A stretch of 7,955 nt of DNA from NCBI GenBank assembly GCA_903911165.1, contig CAIWCQ010000366.1, positions 1-7,955 on the forward strand, given 5' to 3'. Source of the DNA: an uncultured Actinomycetes bacterium (GTDB taxonomy: Bacteria; Actinomycetota; Actinomycetes; Mycobacteriales; Mycobacteriaceae). Shown here piece after piece: positions 1-6,723 of the stretch. The stretch's first letter is position 1. Each line of letters opens with the position of its first letter. The position numbers and the translations under genes were made by a program. Under the pieces are notes generated by a model. It saw only the letters and a list, made by a program, of their open reading frames with translations, was not told the DNA's origin and searched no databases.

Positions 1-513
1 AACACCGAGTGCCCGGGCAAAGCCGGATATGCGGCCCTGGACGAGATCCGTTCCATCGCAGCCGGTTTCAACCGTCCACCCGACGTGATCGAGTCACTCC
101 GGGGAGGCGCGATCCTGGACCGGTGGGAGGCCGACGGTGGACCGCTTAGCCCGTTGGGTATGCCCACCTCACCGGAGGCCGTCGGAACGGGAGGCACCCG
201 CTACGCCACCTTCGAACGGGGCGCGATGTACTGGTCACCACAGACCGGCGCTCAACCCCTTACTGGCGCGATCTATGAGGCGTGGGCTTCCCTCGGCTAC
301 GAACTCGGAGCGCTTGGTCTGCCGACCAGTGGCGAGATCGCCGAGCCGCAATGGATCGTGCAGAACTTCGCCCACGGCACCTTGAACTTCGATCGCCAGA
401 CTCACAATGTCGTTCGGGTGATCGACGGGATCACCCTGCTGATGCCCCTGACGCCGGTCGAAGGTCCGCCGACGCAGTTGGAACGTTTCAGCCGAGTCCA
501 AACCGCCGGCTGA
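1..513 (+). CDS. LGFP-repeat protein, C-terminal part (5' partial)
   Basis: The reading frame is open from the first base, so the GTG at 85 is probably not the true start; 170 residues are visible before the TGA at 511-513. Two LGFP repeats (PF08310 type) can be seen. The first covers about residues 37-84, with PLGMPTS at 51-57 and the aromatic-glycine motif FERGAMYW near 71-78. The second covers about 89-132, with ALGLPTS at 104-110 and NFAHGTLNF near 122-130. LGFP repeats are known from secreted proteins of mycolic-acid bacteria, where they are thought to bind the cell wall, often beside an esterase, mycolyltransferase or peptidoglycan-hydrolase domain. Any such domain, and the signal peptide, would lie to the left, so the enzymatic role is unknown. 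About 35 residues after the last repeat form a tail without a recognised motif. The gene converges on eccC with a 17-base gap and is therefore not part of its operon. Repeat assignment is firm; overall function is not. Confidence 0.85.
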   Translation, partial: NTECPGKAGYAALDEIRSIAAGFNRPPDVIESLRGGAILDRWEADGGPLSPLGMPTSPEAVGTGGTRYATFERGAMYWSPQTGAQPLTGAIYEAWASLGYELGALGLPTSGEIAEPQWIVQNFAHGTLNFDRQTHNVVRVIDGITLLMPLTPVEGPPTQLERFSRVQTAG

Positions 514-530
514 GGCTTTCGGTGGCACCG

Positions 531-3500
531 CTACTGCGGTATTGACGGCACCGGTGTACCCACCAGAATCCCTTCCATCGCGCCATCGTTGTTGACCAGA
601 AGTCCGCGACCAGGTGGTAGTTGGGCGGCGCTGGTCCGTCCGAACACCTTCACAGTCTGCGGGTCGTTATCCATGAACAGTGTCGGCGCCCGCGACCCAG
701 TCATCTTCTGGATGAACGGATTCATCGCCGCGACACCGGCCCAGTTACCCGGAAGCCGGGTGGCGAAGACGTGTAAGCCCGTCTCGCGCCCTCGTTCGAT
801 CAGGTCCCACAGCGCAGCGGTCGCGGCCGCCCGGCCCACACCGCTGGCCCGGAGTTCCTGTTCGTCATCGATCAACAGAAAGTGATGCGGGCCGGTCCAT
901 GCCGGCCGGCTGAGCAACTGCTCCTGGGTCAGGCCTGGCGGCGGCAGACGATCCCGCACGATCTCCGCCACCTCGGCCAGCGCCTGGTCGATATCTTCAG
1001 GCGTGTAGGCATAAGCGCGTACATGGGGCGCCTGAATCCTGCCGATCAGAGTGGTCTTTGGATCAATGATCGTGATCTGCGCCGCTTCGGGCGATAGTTG
1101 CGCGGCGATCGCCTGGCCCAGCGCGGCGAGCGTAGTCGTTTTGCCGCAGCCCTGACGCCCGATCACCAGCAGGTTCGGCACCGTACCGGTCCGAAGTGCC
1201 ACCGACTGCAGCGCGCTCTCCGCGATCGCGAATGGGATGTTCAGCGCATCCGCATTTGCCTCGGTCATGCGGTGGCTCCGCAAAATGTCATCGAGCGGAA
1301 TTCGCTCGGGAAGCCTCGCCAGGGTCTCGAGTCTGCCCACCCCGGCCCAGGCGCCGATCACGGCGCCTACCTCACGGGTTCCTATCCGCTCGCCGTCGGG
1401 TCCGTGCATCTCCGGCAGCCCGATTAACAATTCGTGCCCCGCGCCCGTAACGCCGAAACCCGGCCGGTCAAGAGTTTGTCGCGCCGCACGGCGATGCTCG
1501 ATCCCGGTACCCATCTGCGTCTCATCGGGATTGCTCAGGCGCAGTTGGACGCGCGCGTTAGCCACGTTCAGCAGGGCCTGTTTCTGGCCGACCAGCCATC
1601 CACTTGCACTGGTCATAATGTGTACACCGTATGAAAGGCCCTGGCGCGCAATGGCAATCGTGCGGTCACCGAGCGCACTGTCCTTATCGTAGAGATCTCC
1701 GAAGTTGTCGATCACCAAAAACACGTCGCCGAATTTATCCTGCGGGTCGGTTGCACCACCCATCGCACCGAATCGGCGATCCCGAAACTCAGCGATATCC
1801 ATCCGGTAGCGCTTGAACGATGCCTCCCGAACACGCACCAGACCCTCGATCGTGGCGAGGATGCGCGAAACACCCTCGACATCGGCGAGGCTCACGACAC
1901 CGGCCACATGTGGAAAATCCGCGACCGGATACAACGCGGCACCGACGCAGAAGAACGTCACCCGCTCCGGGCGGTACATCAACGCCGCAGCGGTGATCAT
2001 CGTCATCAACGTGGTCGACTTTCCACGCTGGGCGGTAGCCACCACCATGACGTTGTCCATTTCGGCGTCGATCACATGCACCCGTTGCGCATGCTCCTGC
2101 GGAAGGTCTTCGATACCAACCGGGAAGACGAGTCCAGGATTTTGGCCGTAATCCGACCACCACGGCTTACCGCGCCACCGACTAACCAACTCGTCGGCTG
2201 CTTCACTGGTCTCGAGCGGTGGAAGCCAGATCCGGTGTGGGGGCCGCGCCGGGTGCGAGGCGAGCGTCTCCCGGATGACGTCAAGCAGCTTCTTCTTCTT
2301 GAAGCCATCCGGATGATAGAGAAACTCATCGGGCTCCTGGGATTCGTCGGTCACTACGAAGCCCGCGCCGTCATTCGCGTCGAGCGGTTGGTACTCCCAC
2401 GTCAGAGATCTCGGTGCGGTGGATCCTACGGCGACGGCCGCATCCTCCCCAGCGTTGACCCTGGGCACGACGTATGGCGCGGAAACATAAAAACACCGGA
2501 ATGGCTCCAGCTCACGGGGGCCGACTTTGAGGAGCGCGTAGCCGTTCTCCCCCGCGGGCAGGTGCAGTGCGGCATCACTGCCGATGACATCGCGGGAATC
2601 CTCGGCGGTCTCGGCCCGAAGCGCCACCCGGAAAGCGATATTGCTCTTCGCCTTACTCAGCGATGACAGGTCCAGACGCTGACCCCCAAGGGTGAAGAAA
2701 ACATTGCACCCACGACCCTCCTGTCCGATATGGATCACCAGATCGATCCAATCGGGGTGGTGGTGAAAGAGTTCGAGGTATTCGTCAATGATGACCAGCA
2801 GGATGGGCACCGGCTCCAAGTCCCGCCCAGCGAGCCGCATCTCTTCGTACTCGTTCGCATCACGTGCACCGGAATCCTTAAAGAGGCGGTAGCGGCGAGC
2901 GATTTCACCGTCTATCGCTTTGCGCATCCGATCCGCGAGATGTCGGTCGTCCTTACCCAGATTCGACAATGATCCCGCGACGTGCGGTAGTCCCTCGAGA
3001 TCCTGAGCGGCCGACTCGAATTTCATATCGACGAAGACCACGATGAAACTTTCCGGCGAGTGGGTCAGAGCAATCCCATTGCACAGCGAGAGGAAGTATT
3101 CCGATTTGCCGGCACCCGAGGTCCCAATCACCACCGAGTGGAATCCGTACCCCGCGAAGTCCTTTGCCCGAAGAATCACGTATTGCAAGTCGCCGCCGGG
3201 TTTGACGCCGACCGGAACCATCGACCACCTCCGATCCCCCCGGCCCCTGCTTTGAGCCCATAACCGATCTGGGTCGAGATGGCGAGCATCGCTGATCCCC
3301 AGAGCGCGCAGCAGTTCAGCACCATGGGGATCCGCGCCGGCAAGTTCCGCGGCAGTGGTCGGCGACCAGCGGGCCAGCGCGCGGGCGTAGCGGTCAGCCG
3401 TACTGACGGCAAGCATGTCGGCCACGGCATAGAAGTCACCCCGATGATGAAGCCGGCCCTCCTGCAGTTCGAAGCGCTGTTCATCGGAGGTGAAGCCGAC

Positions 3501-4646
3501 ACCGGTTGCGGCCCTCGTCGCCAATCGCAACACGGTGATCCCGGCCATCCCCTTCTGGCCGGTCACCGACTCCCACGTTTCCGGGGTTCCGGTGTTGTCG
3601 TCGACAATGATCCAGTGCGGCCCCGATTGGGCGCTCCCCAACTGACTGTTAACCATTTGGGTATTTGCCATTTGGGTATTTGCAGCAGTGGTAGCAGGGC
3701 TCACACCGGACGGCGCCAGCCACGGCCCCCGGCCCTTGCGGTGCAATTCGGAGTCCAACGCATCCTCGAGTTCGGTGGGCGAGGTGAACACCAGTCGCCG
3801 CATACCGCACGCATCGAACATCTCGTCATGATGGTTGTGCGGCAACCAGACCAACCACGTCCAGTGTTCCGGGTGGCGCGTGACGACCATGAACTTGACA
3901 TCAGCAGGACTGTGATACACCGCCAATGCGCACAGAATCGACCTCATCACGGCGTGCAATTCATCGCGATTCTCACTGATAAAGCTGAAACCGGGTTGTG
4001 AGCGCAAGCTCAAAACCTTGCCAATGTCACCGATTCTGCTCTGCTCCACAATGAAGTCTCGTAGCGCACGACCAGTCACGGGTTCGAGTTCCTCGCCGAC
4101 CGGACCCTCGGGCCATTGCAGAGATACAGCGGAATCCTCGGTCGACTGAAAGCCGATGCCCAATCGGACATCGAGGAAGTCCTCATCGGTGCGGTTGCGC
4201 TCCCACATCCGGGGTCCACCGATGATGGTGTCGTGTTTGCGGGGATCGCCGTGAACGAACGATCGGTTGCTTCGCTCCTGCTGCGCCGTGCGCTGAATCT
4301 CATCGCGATCCTCGTCGAGTTGCCGCAGATAGACCCGCCGTTGTTTCTCCTGTTCACCCCAACTGATCCGTCTGGAACGTCCGAATCGGCCGCTGAACAT
4401 CAGGGCCCCGAAGCCAATAAGACCGATCAGCGGGAAAAGGCCCGACTGCAGCGATCGGACGCCTGAGGTGTACATCACCACCAACGTGCCGACGATTCCC
4501 ACCAGTAGCGCCGGAGCCGCGATCATCAGCACGATGTTGCGCGGTTCTCGTTCGGGCAAATCCAGCGGCGGCGCGATGACCACCCGGACCGGGGCCAGGA
4601 TCGGGGCCGACTCCCTGGCGCACCGTACGAAACCTCTCTTCGACAT
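531..4646 (-). CDS. eccC: Type VII secretion ATPase EccC (fused EccCa-EccCb)
   Basis: EccC is the FtsK/SpoIIIE-type motor of ESX secretion; it sits in the inner membrane and recognises and drives Esx-type substrates. The 1371-residue length matches the long fused form (roughly 1330-1400 in ESX-2, -3 and -5; ESX-4 proteins are shorter). In order: a basic N-terminus with VVIAPPLDLPE at 22-32; two membrane helices at about 37-59 and 69-86; a DUF/ATPase0-like region at about 190-450; ATPase1 with Walker A GTSGAGKSE at 508-516 (Lys514) and Walker B LLVIIDE ending Asp621-Glu622; the EccC signature HRIWLPPL at 804-811; ATPase2 with ATAQRGKST at 870-878 and VFLVIDN ending Asp980-Asn981; ATPase3 with GRQGCGKTT at 1163-1171 and FLLIDDE ending at 1262. 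Only ATPase1 has the catalytic Asp-Glu pair in the usual form, as is common in this family. In ATPase2 the first P-loop glycine is alanine. The ATG start follows a strong Shine-Dalgarno sequence by 6 bases, and the gene lies 17 bases after eccB. Which ESX type this is cannot be settled by eye. Confidence 0.97.
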   Translation of the reverse strand: MSKRGFVRCARESAPILAPVRVVIAPPLDLPEREPRNIVLMIAAPALLVGIVGTLVVMYTSGVRSLQSGLFPLIGLIGFGALMFSGRFGRSRRISWGEQEKQRRVYLRQLDEDRDEIQRTAQQERSNRSFVHGDPRKHDTIIGGPRMWERNRTDEDFLDVRLGIGFQSTEDSAVSLQWPEGPVGEELEPVTGRALRDFIVEQSRIGDIGKVLSLRSQPGFSFISENRDELHAVMRSILCALAVYHSPADVKFMVVTRHPEHWTWLVWLPHNHHDEMFDACGMRRLVFTSPTELEDALDSELHRKGRGPWLAPSGVSPATTAANTQMANTQMVNSQLGSAQSGPHWIIVDDNTGTPETWESVTGQKGMAGITVLRLATRAATGVGFTSDEQRFELQEGRLHHRGDFYAVADMLAVSTADRYARALARWSPTTAAELAGADPHGAELLRALGISDARHLDPDRLWAQSRGRGDRRWSMVPVGVKPGGDLQYVILRAKDFAGYGFHSVVIGTSGAGKSEYFLSLCNGIALTHSPESFIVVFVDMKFESAAQDLEGLPHVAGSLSNLGKDDRHLADRMRKAIDGEIARRYRLFKDSGARDANEYEEMRLAGRDLEPVPILLVIIDEYLELFHHHPDWIDLVIHIGQEGRGCNVFFTLGGQRLDLSSLSKAKSNIAFRVALRAETAEDSRDVIGSDAALHLPAGENGYALLKVGPRELEPFRCFYVSAPYVVPRVNAGEDAAVAVGSTAPRSLTWEYQPLDANDGAGFVVTDESQEPDEFLYHPDGFKKKKLLDVIRETLASHPARPPHRIWLPPLETSEAADELVSRWRGKPWWSDYGQNPGLVFPVGIEDLPQEHAQRVHVIDAEMDNVMVVATAQRGKSTTLMTMITAAALMYRPERVTFFCVGAALYPVADFPHVAGVVSLADVEGVSRILATIEGLVRVREASFKRYRMDIAEFRDRRFGAMGGATDPQDKFGDVFLVIDNFGDLYDKDSALGDRTIAIARQGLSYGVHIMTSASGWLVGQKQALLNVANARVQLRLSNPDETQMGTGIEHRRAARQTLDRPGFGVTGAGHELLIGLPEMHGPDGERIGTREVGAVIGAWAGVGRLETLARLPERIPLDDILRSHRMTEANADALNIPFAIAESALQSVALRTGTVPNLLVIGRQGCGKTTTLAALGQAIAAQLSPEAAQITIIDPKTTLIGRIQAPHVRAYAYTPEDIDQALAEVAEIVRDRLPPPGLTQEQLLSRPAWTGPHHFLLIDDEQELRASGVGRAAATAALWDLIERGRETGLHVFATRLPGNWAGVAAMNPFIQKMTGSRAPTLFMDNDPQTVKVFGRTSAAQLPPGRGLLVNNDGAMEGILVGTPVPSIPQ
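3638..3682 (-). repeat. 15-base tandem repeat inside eccC (two perfect copies plus one decayed copy)
   Basis: The plus-strand unit CCATTTGGGTATTTG occurs perfectly at 3653-3667 and again at 3668-3682. A third, diverged copy at 3638-3652 matches at about 8 of 15 positions. In EccC this codes ANTQM, ANTQM, VNSQL at residues 322-336, inside a low-complexity Ala/Ser/Thr/Asn/Gln stretch (about 314-342) in the region between the membrane helices and ATPase1. The unit is a multiple of three, so gain or loss of a copy keeps the frame. It is markedly more AT-rich than its surroundings. It most likely encodes a flexible surface loop that grew by replication slippage. Confidence 0.9.
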
Positions 4647-4652
4647 GTATGT

Positions 4653-4659
4653 CCTCCTC
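4653..4659 (-). promoter_or_regulatory. Ribosome binding site of eccC
   Basis: On the minus strand GAGGAGG lies 6 bases before the ATG at 4646-4644, within the 17-base gap after the eccB stop. It is a near-ideal Shine-Dalgarno sequence, the strongest in the window, and it fixes the eccC start. The other minus-strand genes here have weak or no such site, so eccC may be translated more strongly than eccB from the same message. Confidence 0.85.
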
Positions 4660-4663
4660 AGCG

Positions 4664-6130
4664 TTAGCCGGACGGCGCTAAGACCGCGATCCCGCCGTCG
4701 GTATCGAAGGCATCTCGAGCCACCAGGGCGTTAGTTCGACTAATGGCCGGGCCGGAGGCAAAGGCGCGCAAGATCGGCCAGGGTGCTTGGAGGGCACGAT
4801 TGGGATCAATTCCTAAGGCGGCCAGCGTGTTACGTTCCCACTCAATTCCGTAACGGACGCCCTGCGGCGATACCCAGAACAGACTCTCGCGGGTGTCGGC
4901 GGTGACGACCCCGCTGGTGGACGCCACAAAATTGGCCGCACCCGGCAGGATCAACGTCTGCCGTGCTTCACCCGTGCCGTGACCGACCAACTCGACGATA
5001 TGGGAATCCGCGTCCTGCGGCGTGGGCAGCCCCCTGCCATTGAATACGGTGATGGTCGCCTGCGGGTCGGTGGACAGTTTCCTCCAACTGACGCAACTGA
5101 CCGGATGGACGTCGGGATCTACGAATTCCAACTTTCCGGTCGGATAGAACCCCACGTTGAGCACTTCCACTTCCGGAATCGCGATGAGCTTGTCCGGTCC
5201 GATCAACTCGGGTTCCACGGTGCCGCGGCCGTCCGCTGTTCGCAGCAGATCCGCCACGAGCGCGTTGATCCTTTGAATCCCGTTGGCCATCAGCACGTAA
5301 AAGCCACTCGGCGATCCGTTGGCGTCCTTAACGATCAGTACCCGCCCAACGACCGAACCCGCTAACCAACGTGACGGTGTTCCGGCCTCGGGTATCACCG
5401 GGGCTACCAGCGGTTCGGTCGCGGGCATGGCATCAAAGAGAACGTCCGACATCTCGATCGGTCGGGTCCTGGAGGGATCGAGCCCGAGGCTGAACGTCAC
5501 CGCTCGATCTACCGGATCGATCCGGCTTCGTTGGCCGTTCCAGATCAGATAGGTGGAGCGCTTGTGGGAGGCGAGGATCGCAGCACCGCTGCTCAACGGT
5601 TCGGCGCGGCCTCCGCCAGTCAACTCTCCGGCGATAGCAGTCACCGTGGCACCTCCGGCGCGGCCGTTAGCTGGTGCGGTGTCACAAACCGCCCAGGCCG
5701 ATAACTGATTAGCGGGTACCGATAGTTCATCCGGTACACCGGGGATGCCAAGCGTTGGCCCAGTCGGATATTTCTGAATTTCCCGGGACTTCACCCACGC
5801 CGGAGCCACCGCGTTGCCGGTCGCCAATCGCGCGGACGTCAGGTTCAGTGCCGGATGCAGCCTGCCGTCGATCCTGGCGTACACGGCACCGGTATCGCGG
5901 TTGCCCACAATCACGGATTTCCCGGCGAGGCCCGATGGCTTAATGAAGTGCAGCAGCGCCATCCAAGCGCAGCCGAGCAAGACAAAGACCAGCGACAGCA
6001 CGAGCGCCGCATGTTGCTTGCGATCGTCGTGCTTCATCCGAACCGAATACCGGGTGATCGCGGCCCGCAGGCGCCGGTTGTAAAATAAGTGGCCGGAGTT
6101 CTGATCCCGATTCGACAGGTTGAGCGGCAC
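4664..6130 (-). CDS. eccB: Type VII secretion membrane protein EccB
   Basis: EccB is a core ESX component: one inner-membrane helix and a large domain outside the membrane that holds the EccB/C/D/E complex together. The 488 residues match the family length of about 480-510. The N-terminus carries the family pattern (NRDQNSG.LF..RRL at about 7-21, then R31-M32..HD), followed by a single membrane helix at about 41-63 and no cleavable signal. The external part holds NRDTGAVYARI..RLHPALNLTSARL (about 77-102), YPTGPTLGIPG (121-131) and WAVCD (146-150). Cys149 and Cys346 match the two cysteines that form the disulfide in studied EccB proteins; Cys54 lies in the membrane helix. The C-terminal ISRTNALVARD (463-473) is also typical. 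The GTG start is chosen because the conserved N-terminus begins within 7 residues of it and the next Met (residue 32) would remove it. The Shine-Dalgarno candidate (GGGGCGGGG) is weak. Same strand as the YbaB-like gene (36-base gap) and eccC (17-base gap), so one operon. Confidence 0.96.
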   Translation of the reverse strand: MPLNLSNRDQNSGHLFYNRRLRAAITRYSVRMKHDDRKQHAALVLSLVFVLLGCAWMALLHFIKPSGLAGKSVIVGNRDTGAVYARIDGRLHPALNLTSARLATGNAVAPAWVKSREIQKYPTGPTLGIPGVPDELSVPANQLSAWAVCDTAPANGRAGGATVTAIAGELTGGGRAEPLSSGAAILASHKRSTYLIWNGQRSRIDPVDRAVTFSLGLDPSRTRPIEMSDVLFDAMPATEPLVAPVIPEAGTPSRWLAGSVVGRVLIVKDANGSPSGFYVLMANGIQRINALVADLLRTADGRGTVEPELIGPDKLIAIPEVEVLNVGFYPTGKLEFVDPDVHPVSCVSWRKLSTDPQATITVFNGRGLPTPQDADSHIVELVGHGTGEARQTLILPGAANFVASTSGVVTADTRESLFWVSPQGVRYGIEWERNTLAALGIDPNRALQAPWPILRAFASGPAISRTNALVARDAFDTDGGIAVLAPSG

Positions 6131-6166
6131 GTCAGACCCCGCCCCACGGCTCAGGAGGGCGGCCCA

Positions 6167-6484
6167 TCACCGCAGCCCTCCGCCGTACCGGATCCGGTAG
6201 TCGTCTTGCACCTCATCGTGCAGGGCAGCGAAAGCGGCGTTCATCCGGTCGGCCAGTTCGCCGTGACTGTAATCGCTAACGACATTGGGCTGCAGCGTCA
6301 GTTCGATGAGTTTGCCATCCGAGTTGGCGACGGCATGGATGTCACCCATGTCAACGGTGTAGGTCGTCGATTCGGCCTCGGCGAGGAGCGCTTCCCAGCG
6401 CTGAGCCGCCTCATCCAAATCCCGCAGAACGGACTCGACAAGTGCCTTGTCGCTAATCCATCGCTGCTCGGGCGACCCCTTCAT
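6167..6484 (-). CDS. YbaB/EbfC-family protein, EspL-like in context
   Basis: A 105-residue soluble protein. Residues 11-40 are a helix rich in Leu, Ala and acidic residues; the family core follows: a strand pair in IHAVANSDGKLIELTLQP (49-66) and a helix ELADRMNAAFAALHDEV (76-92). This is the pattern of YbaB/EbfC proteins (PF02575), small dimers that bind DNA in several bacteria. Actinobacterial ESX clusters also use this fold: EspL of ESX-1 (Rv3880c) is a YbaB-like protein reported to stabilise ESX-1 substrates. It is not the usual nucleoid YbaB of the dnaX-recR locus, since its neighbours are eccB and eccC. By inference it is an ESX accessory factor, either a chaperone or a regulator. The ATG lies 6 bases after a promoter -10 box and no Shine-Dalgarno sequence precedes it, so translation is probably leaderless. 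It is the first gene of the operon. Family assignment is fairly sure; function is open. Confidence 0.85.
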   Translation of the reverse strand: MKGSPEQRWISDKALVESVLRDLDEAAQRWEALLAEAESTTYTVDMGDIHAVANSDGKLIELTLQPNVVSDYSHGELADRMNAAFAALHDEVQDDYRIRYGGGLR

Positions 6485-6490
6485 CGACCA

Positions 6491-6519
6491 AGTATGGGAG
6501 GCGTCATCAGCTGCGTCAA
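6491..6519 (-). promoter_or_regulatory. SigA-like promoter of the YbaB-eccB-eccC operon (leaderless start)
   Basis: Read on the minus strand, TTGACG (6519-6514) and CATACT (6496-6491) are separated by exactly 17 bases, close to the housekeeping -35 TTGACA and -10 TATAAT. Six bases separate the -10 from the ATG at 6484-6482, which places the expected transcription start on or beside the A of the ATG. Leaderless genes are common in actinobacteria, and the absence of a Shine-Dalgarno sequence here agrees. An AT-rich patch (6520-6530) lies directly upstream of the -35 and could help polymerase binding. Sequence-based prediction only. Confidence 0.75.
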
Positions 6520-6543
6520 TTCACATTTTTGGGAACAACGGAT

Positions 6544-6563
6544 GGTTCGTTTACAAACTCACC
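6544..6563. promoter_or_regulatory. Imperfect 20-base palindrome, possible operator
   Basis: The plus-strand sequence GGTTCGTTTACAAACTCACC has two-fold symmetry: GGT pairs with ACC and GTTT with AAAC, 7 of 10 half-site positions. Its centre lies about 70 bases upstream of the predicted transcription start at 6484, a position typical of activator sites. It stands in non-coding DNA and is more AT-rich than its flanks. No regulator can be named, and a 7-of-10 palindrome could be chance. Confidence 0.3.
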
Positions 6564-6723
6564 AGCAATCCCGCTCGTATCATCTGCCTCATCGCGGCGG
6601 GGCGTGCGGATGATGGCGAAGGCGCCTTCGGTCCGGCAGTGGCGCACCGTTCGGGACACGGAGGGTCGGCCCGGGTCCGGCTGCCAATGTAGTTTGCCAA
6701 GCTGCCGCTTCGGTGACCGTGCG

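Larger units (their letters stand above)
6485..6723. other. Intergenic region between the oxidoreductase and the YbaB-like gene
   Basis: A gap of 239 bases between two genes on the minus strand. Its left part holds the operon promoter and the candidate palindrome. The right part (about 6570-6723) is GC-rich and shows no convincing hairpin with a T-run, tRNA or conserved small protein. Frames crossing it on both strands run on into the flanking genes and resemble no known family. The gap and promoter suggest that the oxidoreductase is a separate transcription unit. Confidence 0.6.

Noticed and set aside
85..513. GTG at 85 as the true start of the LGFP protein
   Set aside because: The frame is open back to base 1 with sensible protein sequence before the GTG, and an LGFP protein needs a signal peptide, which is not present after this GTG.
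527..540. Small hairpin (ACCGC-TACT-GCGGT) over the eccC stop as a shared terminator
   Set aside because: The stem is only 5 base pairs and no T-run follows on either strand; such stems are common by chance in GC-rich DNA.
1908..2666. 252-codon plus-strand reading frame opposite eccC
   Set aside because: Antisense to the ATPase1-ATPase2 region of eccC, no recognisable domain and no ribosome binding site that stands out; treated as a shadow.
3279..4001. 240-codon plus-strand reading frame opposite eccC
   Set aside because: It lies wholly antisense to the conserved DUF/ATPase region of eccC, has low-complexity Arg/Gly/His-rich composition and resembles no family; long shadow frames are expected in GC-rich DNA.
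6089..6613. 174-codon plus-strand reading frame across the YbaB-like gene and the promoter
   Set aside because: It is antisense to the conserved YbaB core and the eccB start and crosses the promoter; no family resemblance.
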